NCBI GenBank assembly: GCA_041908445.1
Contig: JAYRFK010000037.1
Span: 39,140-103,139, forward strand
From: JAEUJM01 sp041908445
Lineage (GTDB): Bacteria > Actinomycetota > Acidimicrobiia > Acidimicrobiales > DATDAH01
DNA length: 64,000 nt
Direction: 5' to 3'
Shown here piece after piece: positions 24,774 to 34,841 of the stretch. The notes under the pieces were generated by a model. The model had not been told where the DNA came from. It saw only the letters and a program-made list of their open reading frames with translations, and searched no databases. Position numbers and translations under genes: made by a program. Position 1 is the first letter of the stretch. Every line of letters begins with the position of its first letter.

Positions 24774-26549
24774 GTGGTCGTCCTGGCCGTCGCGACCTGG
24801 GCCGGGGCGCGCCTGGCCGCGCCGGTGCCCCGCTCGGCGGCGCTCGCGCTGGTGGTCGGCGCCCTGCTGTTGCGCCGGCCGGTGCTGTTCACGCTCGCCA
24901 CCGCGGCGCTGGCCTCCGGGTGTGCCGCGGTGGCGTTGTCGGGGCTCGTGGGGGCGCTGCCCGATCGGGTGGACGGCCCCGTCACGCTGCTGACCGATCC
25001 GGCGCCCACGGCGTCCGGCCAGCGGGTGGAGGTCCGCGCCGGGACCCACCACCTCGAGGCGTGGGCGAGGGGCGCGGCGGCGGGGGCGCTGGTCGACCGC
25101 CTCGGGGGCGAGCGGGTCTGGGTCGTCGGGCGGGTGCGCCCCGCGCCGGACGCCGCGGACTGGCGCGTCGCCCGCCACCTCGCCGGCGTGCTCGAGATCG
25201 AGTCGGTCTCCCGCTGGTCGCCGGGAGATCCGGCCAGCCAGGCCGCCAACCGCCTGCGGCGCACGTTGGCGACGGGGGCCGCCGGACTCGACGACGACAC
25301 CCGGGCCCTGTTCGCCGGCTTCGTCCTGGGCGACGACCGGGGTCGCTCGGCGCTCGTCACCGACGACTTCCGGGGTGCCGGCCTCACCCACCTCCTCGTC
25401 GTCTCCGGGCAGAACGTGGCCTTCGTGCTCGCCCTGGCCGACCCCGTCGTGCGTCGGTTCGGCCTGACCGGGCGTCTGGCGGCCACGCTGGCGGTCCTCG
25501 CCGCCTTCGCGCTCGTCACCCGCTTCGAGCCGTCGGTGCTGCGGGCGTCGGCCATGGCCGCGGTGGCGGTCGCGGCCGCCACCTGGGGGCGCGACGCCTC
25601 CGGGCTGCGGGTGCTCGCCCTCGCCGTCGTCGCCCTGGTGCTCGTCGACCCGCTCCTGGTGCGGTCCCTCGGCTTCCAGCTCTCTGTGGCGGCGTCGCTC
25701 GGCATCGTGGCCCTGGGCCGCCGCCTCGCCGACCGGTTGCCGGGGCCCGAGTGGTTGCGGGCGCCCGTGGCGGTGTCCCTCGCCGCCCAGCTCGGGGTGG
25801 GCCCGCTCCTCCTCGCCGCGTTCGGTCGGCTCCCCGTGGTGGCCCCCCTGGCCAACCTCCTCGCCGTGCCGGCGGCCGGACCGATCAGCACCTGGGGACT
25901 CACCGCCGGCGTGGTGGCGGGGGTCGTGCCGGCGTGGTCGGGCGGCCTGCACCTGCCCACCCGGGTGCTCGTCGGCTGGGTCGCCGGGGTGGCCCGGCTC
26001 GCGGTGCGACTGCCCCTGGGTCAGCTGGGCCCGCTGAGCTTCGCCGCCGCCGTGGCCCTCGGTGCGGCGGCGCTCCTGGCCCGCGGGCGGGGGCGGCCCG
26101 CGCGCACCCGGCTCGCCCTGCTGGCCCTCGTCGCCGTGCTGCTGGCCCCGGCGATCCGGTTGCACACCGTCGAGCCGGCGGCGCAGGTCGACGTGGCCGC
26201 CGACGCGGCGCTGTGGCGTTCGGAGGGACGCGCCCTGGTGGTGCTCGGTGGCCGCGTGCGCGAGGACGACCTGCTCGCCGGCCTGCGGGAGCGGGGCGTG
26301 GACCGACTCGACGTGATCGTGTGCCGCACGCCCGCGGCCTCCCTCGTCGTGGTGGTGCGGGACCTGCAGCGGCGCTACGGGCGGGCGGTGGTGCTCGCCC
26401 CCGAGGGATCGCCGGTGGTCGGCGCCGAACCGCCACCGGAGGGCGCGACCGTCGCGGTCGGCGGCCTCCTGGCCTCGATCGCGGTCGAGCCGGACCGCCT
26501 CACGGTGGTGGTCGAGCCGAGCGGAGGGGTCGACGGGGGGTCGGTGTAG
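24774..26549 (+). CDS. comEC: ComEC/Rec2-type DNA uptake channel
   Basis: Polytopic membrane protein of about 591 residues. The competence core is clear: FAGFVLGDDRGRSALVTDDF, GAGLTHLLVVSGQNVAFVLAL near 200-222 (the LLxxSG motif), and RALGFQLS-like SLGFQLSVAASLGIV near 300. The N-terminal OB-like DUF4131 region is at about 65-165. After the last helix only about 110 residues remain (ALVVLGGRVREDDLLAGLRERGVDRLDVIVCR); no HxHxDH metallo-beta-lactamase motif is seen, so the nuclease domain of the longest ComEC proteins is reduced or lost. GTG 24774 is the best start in frame. folP follows after 11 bases. Confidence 0.88.
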   Translation: MVVLAVATWAGARLAAPVPRSAALALVVGALLLRRPVLFTLATAALASGCAAVALSGLVGALPDRVDGPVTLLTDPAPTASGQRVEVRAGTHHLEAWARGAAAGALVDRLGGERVWVVGRVRPAPDAADWRVARHLAGVLEIESVSRWSPGDPASQAANRLRRTLATGAAGLDDDTRALFAGFVLGDDRGRSALVTDDFRGAGLTHLLVVSGQNVAFVLALADPVVRRFGLTGRLAATLAVLAAFALVTRFEPSVLRASAMAAVAVAAATWGRDASGLRVLALAVVALVLVDPLLVRSLGFQLSVAASLGIVALGRRLADRLPGPEWLRAPVAVSLAAQLGVGPLLLAAFGRLPVVAPLANLLAVPAAGPISTWGLTAGVVAGVVPAWSGGLHLPTRVLVGWVAGVARLAVRLPLGQLGPLSFAAAVALGAAALLARGRGRPARTRLALLALVAVLLAPAIRLHTVEPAAQVDVAADAALWRSEGRALVVLGGRVREDDLLAGLRERGVDRLDVIVCRTPAASLVVVVRDLQRRYGRAVVLAPEGSPVVGAEPPPEGATVAVGGLLASIAVEPDRLTVVVEPSGGVDGGSV

Positions 26550-26552
26550 CGT
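26547..26552 (+). promoter_or_regulatory. -10 element TAGCGT before folP
   Basis: TAGCGT begins with the comEC stop codon and ends eight bases before GTG 26561, so folP-holA can be transcribed separately from comEC. Confidence 0.45.
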
Positions 26553-26560
26553 CGGCCGAC

Positions 26561-27409
26561 GTGCACGTCGTGGCCCTCGGACCCCACCGCTTCGACATCC
26601 GCTATCGGGCCCTGGTGATGGGGATCCTGAACCGCACGCCCGACTCGTTCTTCGACCAGGGCGACTACTGGGACTTCGATGCGTTCCTCGCCAAGGCCGA
26701 GCGCCTCGTGGCGGAGGGGGCGGACTTCCTCGACGTCGGTGGCGTGAAGGCGGGACCCGGGCCGGAGGTCACCGAGGCCGAGGAGCTCGAGCGGGTCATC
26801 CCGGCCATCGAGGCCCTTGCGTCCCGCTTCGACCTGCCCATCTCGGTCGACACCTGGCGGGCCTCGGTGGCCCGGGCCGCCTACGCCGCCGGCGCGGTGG
26901 TGGGCAACGACATCTCCGGGTTCGCCGACCCCGACTACCTGCCCGCCGCCGCGGCAGCGGGCGCCTCGGTGGTGGCGACCCACATCCGGTTGGCGCCGCG
27001 CGTGCCCGACCCCGAGCCGGTCTACGACGACCTCGTGCCCGACGTCTGCGCCTTCCTCGCCGATCGCGCCGCCCGGGCGGTGGCCGCCGGCATCCCGCCC
27101 GAGCGGGTCATGGTCGACGCCGGCCTCGACCTCGGCAAGACCGAGCCGCAGTCGCTCGAGCTCCTCCGCTCGTCCGACGCGCTCGTCGCCCTCGGGCACC
27201 CGGTGTTCCTGTCCGCATCCAACAAGCGGTTCCTGGGTGTGCTGGTCGGCACCGAGGTCACCGAGCGGCGGGAGGCCACGCTGGCCGCGCACGCCCTGGG
27301 CATCGGCCTGGGCTGTCGGATCCTGCGGGCCCACGACGTGCGGGGCTCCCGGCGGGTCGCCGACGTCATGGCCGCGGTGCTCGAGGCCCGCGACGGGGCG
27401 GCGGCCTGA
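26561..27409 (+). CDS. Dihydropteroate synthase family protein, FolP2-like
   Basis: TIM-barrel protein of 282 residues related to dihydropteroate synthase. MGILNRTPDSFFD near 19-31 and ISVDTWRASVARAA near 90 match the family. The loop that normally reads GGESTRPG is VGGVKAGPG, and the SRK segment is SASNKRFLG. These changes match the mycobacterial FolP2 (Rv1207) type, which is known not to replace FolP1 as a folate enzyme, so the reaction is uncertain. The GTG start has TAGCGT eight bases upstream. It overlaps holA by one base (TGATG). Confidence 0.82.
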   Translation: MHVVALGPHRFDIRYRALVMGILNRTPDSFFDQGDYWDFDAFLAKAERLVAEGADFLDVGGVKAGPGPEVTEAEELERVIPAIEALASRFDLPISVDTWRASVARAAYAAGAVVGNDISGFADPDYLPAAAAAGASVVATHIRLAPRVPDPEPVYDDLVPDVCAFLADRAARAVAAGIPPERVMVDAGLDLGKTEPQSLELLRSSDALVALGHPVFLSASNKRFLGVLVGTEVTERREATLAAHALGIGLGCRILRAHDVRGSRRVADVMAAVLEARDGAAA

Positions 27410-28413
27410 TGGCCGCGGAGCCCACCCTCCAGCTCGTCCGGGGGGACGACCCGGTGCTCGTCGGTGACGAGGTGCGCCGGGCGGTGAACGCCCTGGTCGG
27501 CGACGGCGACCGGGGCCTGCTGGTCGACGAGTACGCCGGCGACGAGTACGAGCTCGGCGCCGCGGTCGACGCGGCCCAGACGCTGCCCTTCCTGACCGAC
27601 CGCCGCATCGTCGTGATCCGGAACCTGGCCCGCTTCTCCAAGCTGGACGAGCTCGCCCCGCTGCTCGGCTACCTGGCCGACCCGGCGCCCACCACCGCCC
27701 TCGTGCTGGTGTGGGAGCCCGGCACCGGCGACAAGTCGCGCACCGCCAACCTGCCGAAGAAGCTGTCCGAGGCCATCACCGCGGCCGGCGGCACCCTCAC
27801 CAACACCACCCTGGCCCGTCCCGCCGACCGCAAGGCCTGGATGGACGACCAGTTCGCGGCCGCCGACGTGACCCTCGACCGCGACGCCAAGGCCCTGGTG
27901 TCGGACCGCCTGGCCGACGACGTCGACCGGCTGCGGGGCGTGCTGGCGACCCTGGAGGGCGCCTTCGGCCCCGGCACCCGATTGTCGGCCGCCGACGTCG
28001 GGCCCTACCTGGGCGAGGCCGGCTCGGTGCCCCCGTGGGAGCTCACCGACGCGATCGACAAGGGGGACATCCCCCGGGCCATCGACCGGTTGCACCGCAC
28101 CCTGGGGGCGGGGGAGAAGCACGCCCTCCAGGTCATGGCCAGCCTGCACGGCCACTACGCCCGGATGGTGCGCCTCGACGGGTCGGGGGCCGGCGGCGAG
28201 AAGGCCGCGGCCGAGGTGCTCGGCATCAAGGGCTCGACGTTCCCGGCGCGCAAGGCCCTGGAGCAGGGCCGGCGCCTCGGCTCGGACAACCTGCGGCGGG
28301 CGGTGCACCTGCTCGCCCGCGCCGACCTCGACCTCCGGGGGGCCAAGGCGTGGCCACCGGAGCTGGTGATGGAGGTGCTCGTGGCGCGCCTCGCCCGGCT
28401 CAGCCGGCGCTGA
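27409..28413 (+). CDS. holA: DNA polymerase III delta subunit
   Basis: Clamp-loader subunit that opens the beta sliding clamp. The 334-residue protein has the family pattern LQLVRGDDPVLVGDEVRRAV at the start, LPFLTDRRIVVIRNLARF near 62-80, LADDVDRLRGVLATLEGAF near 165-183, and the C-terminal collar HALQVMASLHGHYARMVRL. It starts at the ATG overlapping the folP stop, and is followed by rpsT on the opposite strand, a common holA-rpsT neighbourhood in bacteria. Confidence 0.93.
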   Translation: MAAEPTLQLVRGDDPVLVGDEVRRAVNALVGDGDRGLLVDEYAGDEYELGAAVDAAQTLPFLTDRRIVVIRNLARFSKLDELAPLLGYLADPAPTTALVLVWEPGTGDKSRTANLPKKLSEAITAAGGTLTNTTLARPADRKAWMDDQFAAADVTLDRDAKALVSDRLADDVDRLRGVLATLEGAFGPGTRLSAADVGPYLGEAGSVPPWELTDAIDKGDIPRAIDRLHRTLGAGEKHALQVMASLHGHYARMVRLDGSGAGGEKAAAEVLGIKGSTFPARKALEQGRRLGSDNLRRAVHLLARADLDLRGAKAWPPELVMEVLVARLARLSRR

Positions 28414-28452
28414 GCGCGGAGGACGGTTCGATCGGCGGGCGGCGCCGGGGGC

Positions 28453-28722
28453 TCAGGCCTCGGCGCTGAGCTTCGCCAGGCGCTTGGCCAGGCGGGACTT
28501 GCGGCGCGACGCCTCGTTCTTGTGGATCACGCCCTTGGCCGCGGCCTTGTCGATGCGCTTCATGGCGAGGCGGGTGGCCGCCTCGAGGTCCTCGCTGCCG
28601 TCGGTGGCGGCCGACTCGGCGACCTTCACCCGCGTGCGCAGCTCGGAGCGGACGGACTTGTTGCGGATCCGGCGCTTCTCGTTCTGCTTGTTGCGCTTGA
28701 TCTGGCTGGCGATGTTGGCCAC
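28453..28722 (-). CDS. rpsT: 30S ribosomal protein S20
   Basis: Primary 16S rRNA-binding protein, 89 residues. It begins ANIASQIKRNKQNEKRR and ends SRRKSRLAKRLAKLS, both characteristic, with the expected high Lys and Arg content. GTG 28722 is the start (ANIASQ follows it directly). On the minus strand TATCCT (28768-28763) gives a leader of about 33 bases, which could host the translational feedback known for S20. lepA is divergent. Confidence 0.96.
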   Translation of the reverse strand: MANIASQIKRNKQNEKRRIRNKSVRSELRTRVKVAESAATDGSEDLEAATRLAMKRIDKAAAKGVIHKNEASRRKSRLAKRLAKLSAEA

Positions 28723-28770
28723 GGGGGGAATCGTCCTTGAGGTCTGTACGGAGAGCCGGATCAGGATAGC

Positions 28771-28782
28771 GGGCACGTGCCC
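28771..28782. promoter_or_regulatory. Perfect 12-bp palindrome in the rpsT-lepA divergent region
   Basis: GGGCACGTGCCC is a perfect palindrome directly upstream of the rpsT -10 (TATCCT) and about 30 bases upstream of the lepA -10 (TAGCGT at 28813). It could be an operator for both genes. No matching regulator was identified. Confidence 0.35.
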
Positions 28783-28830
28783 CTCAAGGCACGTTTCCCG
28801 GCGCTCTCTTGGTAGCGTCCCGATTCGCCC

Positions 28831-30615
<1,785 letters not shown>

Positions 30616-30622
30616 GCCGTCG

Positions 30623-31987
30623 ATGCCCGAGACCGCCCCGGTCACCGTCCTCTGGTTCCGCCGGGACCTGCGCCTCGCCGACCACCCGGCCCTCGCGGCG
30701 GCGGCCGCATCGGCCGAGCGGGTCGTCGCCCTCTTCGTCGACGACGACCGCCTGCGGCGGCCGTCCGGCGCCCCCCGGGTCGTGTTCCTCGACGGGTGCC
30801 TCGACGCGCTCGACGCCGACGTCGACGGGCGGCTGGTCCGCCGCTCGGGCGATCCGGTCGACGTGGTCCCGGCGGTGGCCCGCGAGGTGGGTGCCACGGT
30901 GGTGCACGCCACCGAGGACTTCGCGCCCTACGGGCGGGCGCGGGACGGGGCGGTGGCGGGGGCGCTGGCCGCCGCCGGCATCGAGCTGCGACTGACCGGG
31001 TCGCCCTACGCGGTGGCGCCCGGGACCGTGCTCAACCAGTCCGGGCAGCCGTTCAAGGTGTTCACGCCGTTCTCCAAGGCGTGGGTGCGCCTGGCCTTGC
31101 GCCGCCACCCGCAGCCGGCGCCCGACGTGCAGTGGGTCGACGGGCTCGCCTCGACCCGCCCGGCGCCGGCCGAGCTCGGCGCCGGCGTGGTGCTGCCCCC
31201 GGCGGGGGAGCGGGCCGCCCACGACCGGCTCGACGCGTTCCTCGAGGAGGCGGTCGACGCCTACGGCGACCGGCGGGACCTCCCCGCGGTGGACGGCACC
31301 TCGCGCCTGTCGCCCCACCTGAAGTTCGGGACCGTCCACCCCCGCCAGGTCCTCGACCGCCTCGCCGATGGCCGGCCCGGTCACGACAAGTTCCGCAGCG
31401 AGCTGGCGTGGCGGGAGTTCTACGCCGACGTCCTGTTCCACCGGCCGGACACGGCCCAACGGGCCTTCAACCCCAAGATGGCCGGCATGCGCCTCGACAC
31501 CGGGGCGGACGCGGACGCCCGGTTCGCGGCCTGGTGCGAGGGTCGCACCGGCTTCCCCTTCGTCGACGCCGGCATGCGCCAGCTCGTCGGGGAGGCCTGG
31601 GTGCACAACCGGGTGCGGATGGTGGTGGCCAGCTTCCTCGTCAAGGACCTGCACGTGGACTGGACCCGGGGCGCCGCCTTCTTCCTGGAGCACCTCGTGG
31701 ACGGGGACCTGGCCTCCAACCAGCACGGCTGGCAGTGGGTCGCGGGCACCGGCACCGACGCAGCGCCGTACTTCCGGGTGTTCAACCCGGTGGCCCAGGG
31801 CCAGCGCTTCGACCCCGACGGCGACTACGTCCGGCGCTGGGTGCCCGAGTTGGCGGGCGTCGCCGGCGCCGCGGTGCACGAGCCGTGGAACCTGCCCGCG
31901 GGCGTGCCCGACGGGTACCCCGAGCGGCTGGTGGACCACGCGGCCGAGCGGGCCGAGGCGCTGCGCCGCTACGACGAGGTCAGGTGA
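30623..31987 (+). CDS. phrB: Deoxyribodipyrimidine photolyase (cryptochrome/photolyase family)
   Basis: FAD enzyme of 454 residues that uses light to split cyclobutane pyrimidine dimers. The antenna domain starts VTVLWFRRDLRLADHPAL; the FAD-binding domain has TSRLSPHLKFGTVHPRQ near 231, ELAWREFYADVLFHRP near 257, TGFPFVDAGMRQL near 310, and ASNQHGWQWVAGTGTDAAPYFRVFNP near 366. These match class I CPD photolyases. It follows lepA by seven bases and its last codons overlap the convergent kinase gene. A (6-4) or cryptochrome role cannot be fully excluded. Confidence 0.92.
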   Translation: MPETAPVTVLWFRRDLRLADHPALAAAAASAERVVALFVDDDRLRRPSGAPRVVFLDGCLDALDADVDGRLVRRSGDPVDVVPAVAREVGATVVHATEDFAPYGRARDGAVAGALAAAGIELRLTGSPYAVAPGTVLNQSGQPFKVFTPFSKAWVRLALRRHPQPAPDVQWVDGLASTRPAPAELGAGVVLPPAGERAAHDRLDAFLEEAVDAYGDRRDLPAVDGTSRLSPHLKFGTVHPRQVLDRLADGRPGHDKFRSELAWREFYADVLFHRPDTAQRAFNPKMAGMRLDTGADADARFAAWCEGRTGFPFVDAGMRQLVGEAWVHNRVRMVVASFLVKDLHVDWTRGAAFFLEHLVDGDLASNQHGWQWVAGTGTDAAPYFRVFNPVAQGQRFDPDGDYVRRWVPELAGVAGAAVHEPWNLPAGVPDGYPERLVDHAAERAEALRRYDEVR

Positions 31988-33716
31988 CGGGCGCCTCGTC
32001 CGCGTCCGGGGTGGCCGCCGCCTCGCCGGCGCCACCGTCCCCGGAATCGGCCGTGCCGCCGGCGGTGTCCGCGGCGGCGCGGTCCTCGAGGTCGTAGCCG
32101 TACTCGAAGGCGTAGCCCTCGCCCATCTCGCGGGCGATGTCGTTCAGCACCGCGCCGACGAGCGGCGCCCCCACCTGCGTGATGAGCTCGGCGGCCAGGC
32201 GGGCCTCCTTGGGCTTGGTGCGGCCGGCCGACGCGACGAGCACCACGGCGTCGACCTGCCGGCCGACCTCGAGGGCGTCGGCCACCGGCAGCACCGGTGG
32301 GGCGTCGAACACGACGAGATCCGCGAGGCCGTCGAGGGCGGCGAACACCTCGGCCGCCCGGTCCGAGCCGAGGTGCTCGGAGGAGTCGGCCATCGGGCCG
32401 CCGGCGGTGAGGACCCACAGCGAGTCCATCCCGTCGACCGGCCGGAGCAGGCCGGCCACGTCGGCGCCGCGCAGGGCGGTGGCGAGCCCCTCGCCGTCGG
32501 ACAGCCCGAAGAACTCGTGCAGGCGGGGCTTGCGCAGGTCGGCGTCGACCAGCAGCACGCGCTTGCCGGTGCGGGCGAGGGTGACGCCGATGTTCGCGAC
32601 GGTGGTGGTCTTGCCCTCGCCGGCGCCCGCACTCGTGAAGAGGAGCCGGTGCACGTCACCGTCCACGGTCAGGAACCGCAGCGAGGTGCGCAGGGTGCGG
32701 TACGCCTCGGCGGGCGGCGAGGTGGGGTGGGCGAGGGCCACGTTCTGGATCTGGTCCGGATCCCAGTCGACGACCTTCGGGATGAGTCCGAGGACCCGCT
32801 GCCCGGTGGCCCGCTCGAGGGCACGGCGCGAGCGGATCGAGCTGTCGAGGACCCGTCGGCCCACGGAGATGAACAGGCCGACCAGGAGGCCGAGGACGAG
32901 CCCGATCACGGCCAGGCGGGAGCCGCCGGGCGTCGTCTGGCTCGTGGCGGGACCCCGGGTGACCTGGGCGTTCGTACCGCCCTTCATGAGGTCCTTGAAG
33001 TCCTGGAGGCGGGCGATCTGTGTCTGGGTCTGGGCGATCTGGTTGTCGAACTCGTTCAGGGTGTCGCCGAGCTGGTTCTGGAGGTTCGCCTGCTGCTCGA
33101 GGAGCTGCGCCCGGTAGGCGGGCGTGGGGTTGTCGTTCAGCTGGACCTCGATGGAGTCGAGGGGGGCGCTGGCCTCGTCCCGCTGCTGCTGGAGGTTGGC
33201 CTGCTGCTGGCGCAGCGGGGCGATCTGGTCGTCGACGAGCGTGGTGCCGAGCTCGATGCGCCGGGCGAGGTAGGCGTTGACGAGGGCGTCGAGCGCCTGC
33301 TGGGCGTGGGCTGCACTTCCCGCCGACGCCGAGAAGTCGAGCGAGGAGCTCGAGCCCGAGGTGATGCGGGCGCCACCGTCGTAGGTGAACCCGAGCTGCT
33401 CGTCCACGGCGCTGCGCAGCTCGTTGTCGTCGACCACCTCGAGCTCGGCGGCGAGGTCGGACTGGAGGTCGCGCGGGGCGCCCGTGGTGTCGAGCAGGGC
33501 GGCGAGGGCGACGGGGTCGAGGGTCACCGTGGCGTCGGTTCGGAACCGCGGCGAGACCAGGAAGGCGCCCACCAGGCCGAACACCAGGGCGAGCACGACG
33601 CCCAGGGCCAGGATGCGCCACTTGTCGTGCCACAGGACCCGCAGGTACTCGCGCGCGTCGATGGCATCGTCCGGCTCGTACGGGTCGAACGAGTCATCCG
33701 CCGTTGCGAGGGTCAT
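31980..33716 (-). CDS. Wzc/CpsD-like polysaccharide tyrosine autokinase
   Basis: Inner-membrane protein of 578 residues for exopolysaccharide synthesis. Two membrane helices (about 36-58, ILALGVVLALVFGLVGAFLV, and 277-297, AVIGLVLGLLVGLFISVG) flank a Wzz-type helical domain rich in Gln (LRQQQANLQQQRDEAS). The cytoplasmic BY-kinase domain has Walker A SAGAGEGKTTT near 357, Walker A' LLVDADLRKP near 384 and Walker B LVVFDAPPVLP near 465. The C-terminal tyrosine cluster is small (YAFEYGYDLED). It overlaps phrB by eight bases tail to tail. TAACAT lies nine bases before the ATG. It may work with the Wzz/GT-C fusion at 3321. Confidence 0.88.
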   Translation of the reverse strand: MTLATADDSFDPYEPDDAIDAREYLRVLWHDKWRILALGVVLALVFGLVGAFLVSPRFRTDATVTLDPVALAALLDTTGAPRDLQSDLAAELEVVDDNELRSAVDEQLGFTYDGGARITSGSSSSLDFSASAGSAAHAQQALDALVNAYLARRIELGTTLVDDQIAPLRQQQANLQQQRDEASAPLDSIEVQLNDNPTPAYRAQLLEQQANLQNQLGDTLNEFDNQIAQTQTQIARLQDFKDLMKGGTNAQVTRGPATSQTTPGGSRLAVIGLVLGLLVGLFISVGRRVLDSSIRSRRALERATGQRVLGLIPKVVDWDPDQIQNVALAHPTSPPAEAYRTLRTSLRFLTVDGDVHRLLFTSAGAGEGKTTTVANIGVTLARTGKRVLLVDADLRKPRLHEFFGLSDGEGLATALRGADVAGLLRPVDGMDSLWVLTAGGPMADSSEHLGSDRAAEVFAALDGLADLVVFDAPPVLPVADALEVGRQVDAVVLVASAGRTKPKEARLAAELITQVGAPLVGAVLNDIAREMGEGYAFEYGYDLEDRAAADTAGGTADSGDGGAGEAAATPDADEAPVT

Positions 33717-33834
33717 AGGCGGCGGATGTTACCCCGGCCCCCCGTGTCGGGCCGAGAGCCCCCGAGGGGCGACGAGGGTCGCGCTCGACCATCGTGGTGC
33801 GCGCGCCCGGTCGGTATCATCACGGGGATTTCCC

Positions 33835-34830
33835 ATGCTCGATGACCGCAAAGCCGCCATCCTCCGTGCCGTCGTGGAGGAGTACATCGACACCGCGCAG
33901 CCGGTGGGGTCGGGTCACGTGGCCAAGGCCCCCGGCGTCGCGGTGTCGTCCGCGACCGTCCGCAACGACATGGCCGTGCTGGAGGAGGAGGGCTTCCTCC
34001 GCCAGCCGCACACCAGCGCCGGCCGGGTGCCGACCGACAAGGGCTACCGGTTCTTCGTCGACCACCTGGTGCAGCCCCAGGGGCTCGGCGCCTCCCAGTC
34101 GGAGCAGATCAAGGACTTCTTCAACCGCGCCCACGGCGAGCTCGAGCAGATGCTGCACGACACCAGCCGGCTGCTCGCCGACCTCACCGACTGCGCCGCC
34201 GTGGTCGTCGGGCCGCCCCACGACGCCACGTCCATCCGCTCGGTCCAGCTCGTGGACCTCACCGAGCGGGTCGTGCTCGTGGTCGCCGTGCTCGCCAACG
34301 GCGTCGTCGAGAAGCACACCGTGGAGCTCGGCGAGCCGCTCCCCCCGGACGTCGTCGCCGCCGCGAACGCCCACCTCGCCCAGCACCTCGTCGGCGTGGA
34401 CGCCGGTGCGATCGCGGTGCCGCCGTCGTCGGGTCGCGACGAGGTCGACCGCCTCGTGGGGGCCACGTGCGTCGCCCTCGGTGCCCACGTCGACGACGAC
34501 CACGTGTTCGTGGACGGCGCCTTCCGGATGGCCAACGCCTTCGACGCCGTCGAGACCGTGCGCAGCGTGCTCTCCGTCCTCGAGCAGCAGCTCGTGGTGG
34601 TCACCCTCGTGCGCGACGTGCTCGACCGGGGTCTGAGCGTGGCCATCGGCTCGGAGACGGGCATGGAGCCCCTGAACGAGTGCGCCCTGGTCGTCTCGCC
34701 CTACGAGGTGGCCGGCGAGCCCGCCGGGTCCATCGCCGTGCTCGGACCGACCCGCATGCACTACCCGCAGGCGCTGGCGGCGGTGGCCGTCGTGAGCCAG
34801 CGCCTGAGCCGCCGCCTCACCGAGGGCTGA
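33835..34830 (+). CDS. hrcA: Heat-inducible transcription repressor HrcA
   Basis: Repressor of heat-shock operons, 331 residues. The winged helix comprises LDDRKAAILRAVVEEYIDTA, AVSSATVRNDMAVLEEEGFL and HTSAGRVPTDKGYRFFVD, and the GAF-like and inserted domains follow. hrcA-dnaJ is a conserved pair and dnaJ follows after 11 bases. TATCAT (33815-33820) is 14 bases upstream of the ATG. I see no CIRCE element (TTAGCACTC-N9-GAGTGCTAA) near the promoter, so local autoregulation by the usual operator is not evident. Confidence 0.95.
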   Translation: MLDDRKAAILRAVVEEYIDTAQPVGSGHVAKAPGVAVSSATVRNDMAVLEEEGFLRQPHTSAGRVPTDKGYRFFVDHLVQPQGLGASQSEQIKDFFNRAHGELEQMLHDTSRLLADLTDCAAVVVGPPHDATSIRSVQLVDLTERVVLVVAVLANGVVEKHTVELGEPLPPDVVAAANAHLAQHLVGVDAGAIAVPPSSGRDEVDRLVGATCVALGAHVDDDHVFVDGAFRMANAFDAVETVRSVLSVLEQQLVVVTLVRDVLDRGLSVAIGSETGMEPLNECALVVSPYEVAGEPAGSIAVLGPTRMHYPQALAAVAVVSQRLSRRLTEG

Positions 34831-34841
34831 AACGGAGCGAC

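Noticed and set aside
33721..33834. Search for a CIRCE operator upstream of hrcA
   Set aside because: No TTAGCACTC/GAGTGCTAA inverted repeat is present; only a TATCAT promoter element is supported.
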